Assembly (NCBI RefSeq): GCF_002188635.1
Contig: NZ_NINX01000042.1
Span: forward strand, 26,920-90,919
Source of the DNA: Pigmentiphaga sp. NML030171
Lineage (GTDB): Bacteria > Pseudomonadota > Gammaproteobacteria > Burkholderiales > Burkholderiaceae_B
Length of the DNA: 64,000 bases
Direction of reading: 5' to 3'
A model generated the notes under the pieces. That model was not told the DNA's origin, did no database searches, and saw nothing but the letters and a program-made list of their open reading frames with translations. This document shows, piece after piece, positions 16,991 through 24,307 of the stretch. Both the position numbers and the translations under genes were made by a program. Position 1 is the stretch's first letter; each line of letters starts with the position of its first letter.

Positions 16991-17962
16991 TTAGTTGGCT
17001 GCGATGCCTCGAGCCTCGATCACGCGGGTCCAGCGTGCCAGGTCCATGCGCACCAGCGCGCTCAACTCCGCCGGCGTGCTGACCGCGCTCGTCATGCCCT
17101 GGGCCTTCAGGCTCTGCTGCATGTCCGGCTCGGCCAACGCCGCTTGCATCTGGCGATGCAGCCTGTCGACAATGGCCGGGGGCGTACCCGCCGGCGCGAA
17201 CAGCCCATACCAGAGATCGACGTCGAAGGGCTTGCCCACCGATTCGGCCACGGTCGCCACGTTGGGCAGGGCCGCCTGGCGCACGGGGCTGGATACCGCC
17301 AGGGCATGCATCTTGCCGGCCTCGATCTGCGTCAGCGCCGACTGGATGGGTACGAAACCCACTTCTACCTGTCCGCCGGCGATGGCCGTCACGGCCTCGC
17401 CCGCTCCCTTGTGGGGAATGTGCACGATGTTCATGCCCGTCGCTTCCTTGAGCAGTTCCATGGCCAGGTGCTGCGGCGTGCCAACGCCGGACGACGCGTA
17501 GTTGTACTGGCCGGGCGCCTTCGCGGCGGCGGCGATGAACTCCGAGAGATTGCGCGCCGGAACCTTGCTGGATGCCACGAGCACCATCGCCCCCTTGAAC
17601 AACAAGCCCACGGACGCGAAATCCTTGACGGGATCGTAGGGCAGGTTCTTGTACAGGCTGGGGTTCATGGCCAGCGTATTGGCGACCACCAGCAAGGTGT
17701 ACCCGTCCGGCGCCGATCGCGCGACGAACTCGCTGCCGATATTGCCTCCCGCGCCAACCTTGTTCTGCACGATGAATGGCGCCTTCATGCCGGCGCGCAG
17801 CTTCTCGGCCAACGCCCGCGTGGCGGTATCAATGCCAGTCCCCGCGCTATAGGGCATTACCAGCGTTACCGCTCGTGCCGGATAGTCAGGCCCCTGCGCA
17901 TGCGCCGGACAGGCCATCACGGCCGCGACTCCCATTCCCAGGACTGCCACAAGCTTCTTCAT
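16991..17962 (-). CDS. Bug-family TTT receptor
   Basis: A 323-residue periplasmic receptor: signal peptide to about residue 22 (MACPAHAQ), then PDYPARAVTLVMPYSAGTGI, FIVQNKVGAGGNIGSE and APDGYTLL. The usual receptor start ...PGG... is replaced by YSAGTGID here, a variant ligand-pocket loop. It may serve the Rieske/amidase genes upstream (117 bp gap) or the VOC operon downstream (113 bp gap). No permease genes. Confidence 0.92.
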   Translation of the reverse strand: MKKLVAVLGMGVAAVMACPAHAQGPDYPARAVTLVMPYSAGTGIDTATRALAEKLRAGMKAPFIVQNKVGAGGNIGSEFVARSAPDGYTLLVVANTLAMNPSLYKNLPYDPVKDFASVGLLFKGAMVLVASSKVPARNLSEFIAAAAKAPGQYNYASSGVGTPQHLAMELLKEATGMNIVHIPHKGAGEAVTAIAGGQVEVGFVPIQSALTQIEAGKMHALAVSSPVRQAALPNVATVAESVGKPFDVDLWYGLFAPAGTPPAIVDRLHRQMQAALAEPDMQQSLKAQGMTSAVSTPAELSALVRMDLARWTRVIEARGIAAN

Positions 17963-18079
17963 GCTCCACCTCTGCTAGACGCCATGCGGCTCCCCTGCGG
18001 GCAGCCGGGTGCACTTCGGAAGACACGGCCGGCGGTCCACCAGAACCGCCGCCGCCAGACGGTACCGCCACTACCCTGC

Positions 18080-19255
18080 TCAGACCGGAAACACCAAAGT
18101 GGCCGGCGCGGGCGTCGGCTCGTCGGCGGGCGCGCGAAGGCCGTCAGTCTGCTGTGCCTCGAACGCCGCCGCAATACGTCGCCTGATCCGGATCATGTCT
18201 CGATCCGGGCCGAACAGGATCTCGTTCGCGCGGGACTCCACCAGATCGCCCGCCACGCGCGCCATCTCGCGGTCCTCGGCCGAGGTCTTGAGCTGCCTGG
18301 GCTTGACCACGCTTTCGAAATGCTGCGCCAGCCGCTCGCGCGCTTCCGGCGTGTCGGCACGCCACGCCGCGTAGCGGAAAAGCCGCGTGCGGTGATAGTC
18401 GATGGGCACCTGGAACAGCCGCGACACATAGGGCGCGGCGTCAGCCTTGGGCCGCAGCACGTTGGACACCAGGCCCGGCAGGTTGAAGCGCTCGCCCTGG
18501 ATCTTGTCCAGGCCATGTCCGTGGTCCAGCATGTTCCCTTCCAGGTCCACGGAGATGCCGCGCAGGCCGTGGCCGTCGGTCTCGACGATCTTCACCCGTC
18601 GGTCTTCCAGCGGCGTCAGCTTCTGCGCGGCGCCCGCCTCCCCGTCGCCCAGATAGCGCGCCACGGCTTCGTGATACTGCGACTCCATGTGCAGCGTGAC
18701 GGCGTGATAGGCATCGCTGCCGTCGATCACCAACAGCCAGTTTGCGTCCCATTCCTCGGTGGGTAGCCGGAAATGCACGAAGCGGTCGGGGTGCAGGAGC
18801 TCTTCCGGCACGCATGTTTCGATGGGCGGCGCGGGGAAGCGGTCGGTGTCCCCGATATAGGCCCAGACGTAGCCGCCCAGTTCGGCACAGGGATAGGACC
18901 GGGCGCGCGCCTTCTCCAACTGACCGGCGCTGGCCTCCGTGTCCCACGGAATCAGCGTGCACGCCCCCGTGCCATCGAATCGCAGGCCGTGGTAGGCGCA
19001 CTGCAGCTGCCCATCCAGCACCCGGCCGCTGGAGAGCCGCACGTACCGGTGCGGACACCGGTCGAACAACACTCCGGGCACGCCGGCCCCGTCGCGGAAC
19101 ACCACCAGGTCTTCGTCCAGGCACCGCACGCCGACCGGCTTGCCGGCGGGCAGTTCCTCGCTTTGCATCACGGGATACCAGTAGTTCCTGAGTCCCCGCT
19201 CCAACCCTCGCGGCACGCCGCGGACGAGTTCGGAACCATCCTGCTTGTCGCTCAC
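18080..19255 (-). CDS. Rieske non-heme iron oxygenase, alpha subunit (LigXa-like)
   Basis: A 391-residue terminal oxygenase for O-demethylation or hydroxylation of an aromatic acid. The Rieske cluster ligands are C67, H69, C86 and H89 (CPHR; CAYHG). The mononuclear iron triad is D181-x2-H184-x4-H189 with D181 in place of the more common Glu/Asp variants. Start chosen as GTG at 19255 because AAGGAGG lies 6 nt upstream; the in-frame ATG at 19288 has no ribosome site. No ferredoxin or reductase gene is adjacent, so electron transfer must come from elsewhere. An operator-like TTAGATAGCTAA lies 43 bp upstream. Confidence 0.9.
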   Translation of the reverse strand: MSDKQDGSELVRGVPRGLERGLRNYWYPVMQSEELPAGKPVGVRCLDEDLVVFRDGAGVPGVLFDRCPHRYVRLSSGRVLDGQLQCAYHGLRFDGTGACTLIPWDTEASAGQLEKARARSYPCAELGGYVWAYIGDTDRFPAPPIETCVPEELLHPDRFVHFRLPTEEWDANWLLVIDGSDAYHAVTLHMESQYHEAVARYLGDGEAGAAQKLTPLEDRRVKIVETDGHGLRGISVDLEGNMLDHGHGLDKIQGERFNLPGLVSNVLRPKADAAPYVSRLFQVPIDYHRTRLFRYAAWRADTPEARERLAQHFESVVKPRQLKTSAEDREMARVAGDLVESRANEILFGPDRDMIRIRRRIAAAFEAQQTDGLRAPADEPTPAPATLVFPV

Positions 19256-19297
19256 CTTCCCCTCCTTGTCGGACAAGACGCTGGCCATCGCAATCGA

Positions 19298-19309
19298 TTA
19301 GATAGCTAA
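19298..19309. promoter_or_regulatory. candidate MarR operator, Rieske promoter
   Basis: TTAGATAGCTAA, a shortened copy of the perfect TTAGAT-TGCT-ATCTAA inverted repeat found in the amidase / LigA-like intergenic region. The two-site pattern in one cluster that also encodes a MarR protein suggests a shared regulator. Confidence 0.5.
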
Positions 19310-19339
19310 CGTTTTATTAAGAGAAAAACCAAAACCGGT

Positions 19340-20737
19340 TCATGCCAACATCGCCTGCTCGCATTCCCACGCCCAGGCCAACAGTTGCGCGTCATCGCCG
19401 GGCGCCCCGGTCAACTGCATGCCGATGCCGGCATGCCACGGCACAGGCACCGAGATCGACGGCGCCCCGGCCGCGTTGGCGAACGTCGCGTACAGGGCGC
19501 CGGCCCGCGGCGACGCCTCGAGGCCATCGATGGTGGCCGGATACGGCGCATCGAGCGGCCACGCCAGACAGGGAGAAGCCGGGGACAGGACCACGTCCGC
19601 CTCGGCCCAAAGCGCCCGCGTGCGCTGCCGCCAATCGAGCAGGCGCGCGATGGTGCGATACACGTCCACGGCCGACGGGCCCGACGAACGCCGCGCGAGA
19701 TCCCGCAGGGCGGCCGGCAGCGCGGACTCGTCCAGGCCGAGTTCGCCGATGGCGGCGCGCACGCCATGCGGAATGAGCTCCAGCCAGAAGGCGTCGACCT
19801 GCGCGACCGAGTACGGCATCGGCTGCCAGACGACCCGATGGCCCGCGCGCGCCAGGCGCTCCACGCATTCGTTCAGCGCGGCCGTGACCACGGGCTCCTG
19901 CCCCTGGTCAGGCGGCAAGACGGCCACGATGCGCGCCCGCCGGGCCTGCGCCCGCGCGCGCAGCCAGGACTCGGGCCGGGCCGCCTGCCCGGCTCCGGAA
20001 AAACGCGACGCGTCGACGGCGATCGCCGTGGCCATCAGGGCACAGTCCTCCACCGACCGCGCCATGGGGCCGACCACCTGGAAATCCAGCGACGTGCGGG
20101 GAAAACCGGAGGACGACAGCACCACGCCGGCCGAAGGCTTGAAGCCGACGGTGCCGGTATAGGCCGCTGGCCGCCGTATCGATCCGCCCGCGTCGGTCGC
20201 CAGCGCCAGCGCGCCCATGCCCGACGCCAGCGCGGCGCCGGCACCGCCGCTGGAGCCGCCCGGCGTCATGGCCGGGTCCAGGGGATTGCGCGTCGGGCCG
20301 TACACGCCATTGCCGGTCGTGGCCGCCAGGGCCATGGGCGGGACGTTGGTCTTGCCCAATATGATCGCGCCCGCCTCGCGCACGCGGGCCACCACCGGTT
20401 CGTCATGATCGGGAACGAAGGCGGCCAGCGCCTCCACGCCCCATGTCGCCGGCAGCCCCCGCACCCAGAGATTGTCCTTGACCGTCAGCGGGATGCCGTC
20501 GAGCGCGCCGCCGGGATTGCCCGCCGCGCAGCGCCGGTCGGCGGCGCGGGCCTGGGTCAGCAGGGACTCCGCATCGACCTGCGCGACGACGGCATTGAGC
20601 GCCGCATTGCCCGCCCCTATCCGCTCCAGGACGGATTCGACCAGCTTCACGCTGGTCAGCCGGCCGGCCCGCAACAAGGCGGCGCTTTCGCTGGCGCCTA
20701 GCCGCCACGGATGACCACCTGGGTGAATCGCGCTCAC
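19340..20737 (-). CDS. amidase signature family hydrolase
   Basis: A 465-residue amidase predicted to hydrolyse a carboxamide. The Ser-cisSer-Lys triad is visible: K87 in PLTVKDN, S162/S163 in TPGGSSGGAG and the nucleophile S186 in DAGGSIRRPA. Start chosen as GTG at 20737, preceded by GGGAGG; the upstream ATG at 20779 lies in the operator region. It is divergent from the LigAB-like genes and upstream of the Rieske gene, suggesting that an aromatic or N-acyl amide is unmasked before oxygenation. Confidence 0.9.
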   Translation of the reverse strand: MSAIHPGGHPWRLGASESAALLRAGRLTSVKLVESVLERIGAGNAALNAVVAQVDAESLLTQARAADRRCAAGNPGGALDGIPLTVKDNLWVRGLPATWGVEALAAFVPDHDEPVVARVREAGAIILGKTNVPPMALAATTGNGVYGPTRNPLDPAMTPGGSSGGAGAALASGMGALALATDAGGSIRRPAAYTGTVGFKPSAGVVLSSSGFPRTSLDFQVVGPMARSVEDCALMATAIAVDASRFSGAGQAARPESWLRARAQARRARIVAVLPPDQGQEPVVTAALNECVERLARAGHRVVWQPMPYSVAQVDAFWLELIPHGVRAAIGELGLDESALPAALRDLARRSSGPSAVDVYRTIARLLDWRQRTRALWAEADVVLSPASPCLAWPLDAPYPATIDGLEASPRAGALYATFANAAGAPSISVPVPWHAGIGMQLTGAPGDDAQLLAWAWECEQAMLA

Positions 20738-20784
20738 GGGTACCTCCCGGCTCCGATGTTGATTGACACTATACACCAAACAAT

Positions 20785-20800
20785 TTAGATTGCTATCTAA
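20785..20800. promoter_or_regulatory. candidate MarR operator, divergent amidase/LigA-like promoters
   Basis: Perfect inverted repeat TTAGAT-TGCT-ATCTAA in the 82-bp gap between the amidase and the LigA-like gene. AT-rich flanks and size fit a MarR-family site; the same half-sites recur upstream of the Rieske gene. A MarR gene lies at 23678-24136. Confidence 0.6.
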
Positions 20801-20819
20801 TTAATTTCGGGATGGCGCC

Positions 20820-21125
20820 ATGAGTCTTTACGCGGTCCAGAGAGTGATCTTCGAACTCAAGCACGACAAGCCCCGCGCCGCGCTGCTGCGCACGGACCCC
20901 CACGCCGCGCTGCGGGATGCCGGCCTGACCGAGGCGGAGCGCGACGCCCTGGCCGGCGGGGATCTGGCCGGGCTCTACCTGATGGGCGTCCACCCCCTGC
21001 TGCTCGCGCCGTACTCGCGCATGGCCGGCCTGTCCCGCACCGACTATCAACGCGCGCTGGCCCCGCTCAAGGGCGCGCGCCATTTCTCCAGCGACTACCG
21101 GCTCGACGGCCACAGCGAGGCTTGA
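20820..21125 (+). CDS. LigA-like small subunit of type II extradiol dioxygenase
   Basis: A 101-residue all-helical protein of the protocatechuate 4,5-dioxygenase alpha-subunit (LigA) family: VIFELKHD, FRADPEAALR-like LRTDPHAALRDAGLTEAERDAL, and LYLMGVHPLLLAPYSR. In LigAB the alpha subunit closes over the active site of LigB. The following LigB-like gene starts immediately after its stop, supporting a complex. Substrate unknown. Confidence 0.85.
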   Translation: MSLYAVQRVIFELKHDKPRAALLRTDPHAALRDAGLTEAERDALAGGDLAGLYLMGVHPLLLAPYSRMAGLSRTDYQRALAPLKGARHFSSDYRLDGHSEA

Positions 21126-21950
21126 ATGGGATCCCTAGAATTCGCCGCGGCGATGAGCCATGCGCCCGGCATCGCCGCCTTCACTCAGGCCGCCCCCGCC
21201 GTGCAGCGGCAGGCCTTCCTCAATGCCGCGGCCGCCTTGAAGACGGCGGCCTCCGCGGCCAGGCTGGACGCGATGGTGGTGATCGCGCCGGATCATTTCT
21301 CCAACTTCTTCATGGGCAACATGCCCGCCTGCTGCGTCTCGCTGAACGAGCGCTACAGCGGCCCGGTGGAAGACTGGCTGGGCATGCCCAGGATGGACGT
21401 TCCCGGGGCGCCGGGCCTGGCGGACCTGATCATGCGGCACGCCTATGGCCGGGGCATCGAACCCGCGGGCGCCGCGCAGACCGAGCTGGAACACAGCGTC
21501 ATCGTTCCGCTCTCGCTGGTCACGCCGGCATTCGATGTTCCCGTCGTCTGGGTCATGATGAACTGCCAGGTACCGCCGCTGATGTCCCTGCCCCGCTGCC
21601 ATGAGCTGGGCCGCGCCATCCGCGCCGCCATCGACGCCAGCGGCCTGCGCGTGGGCGTGCTGGGCTCGGGCGGGCTGTCCCACGCGCCCGGCGCCGCCGA
21701 GGCCGATCGGCTGGACGAGGCGTTCGACCGCGAGTTTCTGTCCATGCTGGACCGGGGCGACCTGGACGCGATCCTGTCCATTCCCCCCGCCCGGCTGGAC
21801 GAGGCGGGCTTCGGCGCCTGGGAAGTGCGGCTGTGGGTGACCGCCATGGGCGCGGCCCATGACCGTCGCCCCCGTACGCTGGCCTACGAGCCGATCGAGG
21901 CCTGGGACACCGGCTGCGCGGTCGCGATCTTCGACGGAGCCGGACGATGA
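21126..21950 (+). CDS. LigB-like catalytic subunit of type II extradiol dioxygenase
   Basis: A 274-residue enzyme that should cleave a catechol- or aminophenol-type ring next to the hydroxyl groups. Iron ligands match LigB: H12 (SHAPG), H57 (APDHFSNF) and E233 (GAWEVRLW), with the acid-base His at H186 (GSGGLSHAPG). The start ATG abuts the LigA-like stop, and the 3' end overlaps the next gene by 4 bp. Products would be ring-opened semialdehydes; no dedicated hydrolase or hydratase is in this short operon. Confidence 0.9.
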   Translation: MGSLEFAAAMSHAPGIAAFTQAAPAVQRQAFLNAAAALKTAASAARLDAMVVIAPDHFSNFFMGNMPACCVSLNERYSGPVEDWLGMPRMDVPGAPGLADLIMRHAYGRGIEPAGAAQTELEHSVIVPLSLVTPAFDVPVVWVMMNCQVPPLMSLPRCHELGRAIRAAIDASGLRVGVLGSGGLSHAPGAAEADRLDEAFDREFLSMLDRGDLDAILSIPPARLDEAGFGAWEVRLWVTAMGAAHDRRPRTLAYEPIEAWDTGCAVAIFDGAGR

Positions 21951-22840
21951 CGCCGCTGCCCACCGTGCGGCTGGCGCTGGGCCTGCGCTCGACGGCGCAA
22001 AGCCTGGGCGTCATCGGCCGCGATGCCGGCGTCTTCCGCGAACAGGGACTGGAGCTGGTCATCGCGCGCGAGGAAACCGCCGGGCCCGAGGGCGTGCGCG
22101 GCCTCGTCGCCGGGGAATACGACCTGGCCGAATTCGGCGCGGTGCCGCTGGTGCAGGCCGTCTACGAAGGCCATGACCCGGTCATCCTGCTGGCGGCCGA
22201 ACAGACCAACGCCATGTACCTGCTCGGCGCCGCCCGCATCGGCGGACCGCGTGAATTGGCGGGGCAGAAGATCGGCGTACTCAGCGCCGCCGGGCAGACC
22301 GGCGTCAGCGCCGCCGCCATGCTGGACAAATGGGCGTTGCCTCGCGCCGACGTGGAACTGGTGGAACTGGGTACCTATCCCGCCATCTACCGCGCCTTGC
22401 AGGATGACCGCATCGCCGCCGGTGTGCTGACCGCCGACTACGGCGTCGCCGGTTCGGTCGCCTTCGGCCTGCACCGTCTGGCCGATCTGGGCGAGGAACT
22501 GCAGTTCCAGGGTCCCATTGTCGCCACGACCCGGCGCTACGCCCGGGCGCACCCCGACCTCGTGCAGCGAGCCGTGACCGCCTACGTGCGCACCATCGAA
22601 CTGTTCAACGACCAGCCGCAACGGGTCCTGGCCAGCGTGCAGCGTCACCTGGGCTTCCTGGACCACGCGCAGGCGCTGGCCGTGCACGACTTCTATTCCC
22701 GGCGCTTCCAGCGCCAACCCCATCCGTCCGCGGCCGGCGTGCAACGGGTCATCGACCTGTATGCCGACGGCTCGCGCCCGCCGCTGCGGCTGGAAGACGT
22801 CTGGGATCGCACGTTTCTGGACCGCAGCCTGTCGGCATGA
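21947..22840 (+). CDS. substrate-binding-protein fold (NMT1/SsuA-like) without signal peptide
   Basis: A 297-residue protein with the two-lobed NMT1/SsuA-like fold of ABC nitrate/sulfonate receptors (VRLALGLRST; GVFREQGLELVI; LAGQKIGVLSA; HPDLVQRAVTAYVRTIELF). It starts MTPLPT directly in the fold with no signal peptide, and no permease or ATPase gene is adjacent. It is translationally coupled to the LigB-like gene (4-bp overlap). Known cytoplasmic uses of the fold include 4,5-dihydroxyphthalate decarboxylase and thiamin-pyrimidine synthase, so a catalytic or sensor role is as likely as transport. Confidence 0.75.
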   Translation: MTPLPTVRLALGLRSTAQSLGVIGRDAGVFREQGLELVIAREETAGPEGVRGLVAGEYDLAEFGAVPLVQAVYEGHDPVILLAAEQTNAMYLLGAARIGGPRELAGQKIGVLSAAGQTGVSAAAMLDKWALPRADVELVELGTYPAIYRALQDDRIAAGVLTADYGVAGSVAFGLHRLADLGEELQFQGPIVATTRRYARAHPDLVQRAVTAYVRTIELFNDQPQRVLASVQRHLGFLDHAQALAVHDFYSRRFQRQPHPSAAGVQRVIDLYADGSRPPLRLEDVWDRTFLDRSLSA

Positions 22841-22879
22841 CCGGCTCGCGGCCAACCACCCCATCGCAAGGATGACACC

Positions 22880-23653
22880 ATGGATCTGGGAATCGCGGGA
22901 CGCACGGCATTGATCACGGCTTCGAGCAAGGGCATAGGCAAGGCCTGTGCGATGGAACTGGCCAGCCAGGGCGCGAACGTCGTCATGTGCGCGCGTGGAC
23001 GCCAGCAATTGGAACTGGCCGCCGAGAAAGTCCGGGCCGCGGCGCGCGGCGAAGTCACCGCCATCCCCGCGGACCTGACCTCGGCGCGGGACATCGACGC
23101 GCTGGTCGATGCTGCCGAACGGCGGCACGGCGGCATCGACATCCTCGTCTCCATCGGCGGCTCACCCAAGCGCGGCGGCTTCGATGCCATCACCGAACAG
23201 GACCTGCGCGACGCCTTCGAAATGTCGGTCATCGCCGCCTTCAGATTGTTGACCCGCACGTTGCCTGGCATGCGGGCCCGCGGCTGGGGGCGCGTGGTCA
23301 CCGTGCAGTCGCGGGCGGTGCGCGAACCGATACCCGACCTGGTGACCTCGGTGGCCACCCGGCCGGGCGTCAATGGACTGTTCAAGTACCTATCCAAGGA
23401 AGTGGCCGGCGACGGCGTGCTGCTCAACACCATCGTGCCCGGACGCATCATGACCGACCGCTTCAAGGGCGGCCAGGACCTGGCGGCGGACAGCCAGGCC
23501 TACACGGCGGGCAAGCTGGCGGGCATTCCCGTGGGCCGCTTCGGGCAGCCGGAGGACATCGCGGGAGCCGTCGCCTTTCTTTGTTCCGAACGGGCCTCGT
23601 ACATCAACGGTACGGCACTGCAGGTGGACGGCGGCGTCATCAACGCCATCTGA
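22880..23653 (+). CDS. SDR-family protein with degenerate active site
   Basis: A 257-residue short-chain dehydrogenase/reductase. The NAD(P) motif is intact in a variant form (TASSKGIGKACA, residues 13-24), as are the SIGGSP segment (NNAG position) and the C-terminal VDGGV. The catalytic YxxxK is not: the aligned segment reads S-V-A-T-R, with Tyr replaced by Ser and Lys by Arg. It may be a non-canonical enzyme or a binding protein. It ends the LigAB-like operon, 39 bp after the receptor-fold gene, and is convergent with marR. Confidence 0.85.
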   Translation: MDLGIAGRTALITASSKGIGKACAMELASQGANVVMCARGRQQLELAAEKVRAAARGEVTAIPADLTSARDIDALVDAAERRHGGIDILVSIGGSPKRGGFDAITEQDLRDAFEMSVIAAFRLLTRTLPGMRARGWGRVVTVQSRAVREPIPDLVTSVATRPGVNGLFKYLSKEVAGDGVLLNTIVPGRIMTDRFKGGQDLAADSQAYTAGKLAGIPVGRFGQPEDIAGAVAFLCSERASYINGTALQVDGGVINAI

Positions 23654-23677
23654 CCCGCGAGGCCCTCGGGCCTGGCC

Positions 23678-24136
23678 TCACTCCCCGGGTCCGATATTGG
23701 TCTCTATCCGGCCCAGCACCCGCATGAAGGTCGCGAGGTCGGTCTTGCTGATGCCCTGCAAGGCCACCTCGTTGATGTTCTCGACGCGAGGCAGCAGCAC
23801 TTCCTCCAGGCTCCTGCCCTTCTCGGTCAGGTACACCAGCACCTTGCGTTTGTCCTCGGAGTCGGGCTGCAGCGTGACCATCTTCTGCGCCTCGAGCTTG
23901 CGCAGCGCCGCCCACGCGGTGGGCTGGGTCAGCCCCACCATCTCGGCGATCTCGCGCTGGCTGACGCCGTCCTTTTCCCACAGGGCGCGCAGAAAGAACC
24001 ACATGCCATACGAGATCCCGGCGCTGTTGATCTGCTGTTCCATGATCGGGCGCAGGCGGCGGAAGGTCCTGCCGAGCAGGAAGCCTATGCTGCGATCGAT
24101 GGGATAGTCTTGAGTGCGCATATTCTTGAACATCAT
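23678..24136 (-). CDS. MarR-family transcriptional regulator
   Basis: About 152 residues with the MarR winged helix (QREIAEMVGLTQPTAWAALRKLE; DSEDKRKVLVYLT wing). MarR proteins are dimeric repressors released by phenolic ligands. Start uncertain: ATG at 24136, 24133 or 24121, or GTG at 24160; none has a strong ribosome site. It closes the Rieske/amidase/LigAB cluster, whose two promoters share a MarR-type palindrome, so it is the likely local repressor. Confidence 0.88.
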   Translation of the reverse strand: MMFKNMRTQDYPIDRSIGFLLGRTFRRLRPIMEQQINSAGISYGMWFFLRALWEKDGVSQREIAEMVGLTQPTAWAALRKLEAQKMVTLQPDSEDKRKVLVYLTEKGRSLEEVLLPRVENINEVALQGISKTDLATFMRVLGRIETNIGPGE

Positions 24137-24231
24137 TGGGCCCAGGCAATGATAGCTCACCCACTTTCGTCACACAGATCGACGCTGCGCAAAACCTCCT
24201 CTTCGCCCTCATCACCGATTTGCCATGAACG

Positions 24232-24260
24232 AAAAAAGCGCCCCATACGGGGCGCTTTTC
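24232..24260. terminator. bidirectional intrinsic terminator after acnB
   Basis: AAGCGCCCC-ATAC-GGGGCGCTT stem with a run of six A to its left and T's to its right, so it can stop acnB (minus strand, T6) and also plus-strand transcription. It lies between acnB (ends 24308) and the marR promoter. Confidence 0.9.
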
Positions 24261-24307
24261 AGCACTGCCGGACAGCCCGACGGGCCGTCCATCATCACCT
24301 GTGGCGA

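Noticed and set aside
19256..19288. ATG start at 19288 for the Rieske oxygenase
   Set aside because: No ribosome site and it would lie 10 bp from the operator-like repeat; the GTG at 19255 has AAGGAGG at ideal spacing.
20738..20779. ATG start at 20779 for the amidase
   Set aside because: Extra residues lack similarity and overlap the promoter; GTG at 20737 has GGGAGG upstream.
21126..21145. adjacent GGATCC and GAATTC near the LigB-like start, suggesting cloning residue
   Set aside because: The reading frame runs straight through with the expected LigB N-terminus and His12, so the sites are coincidental.
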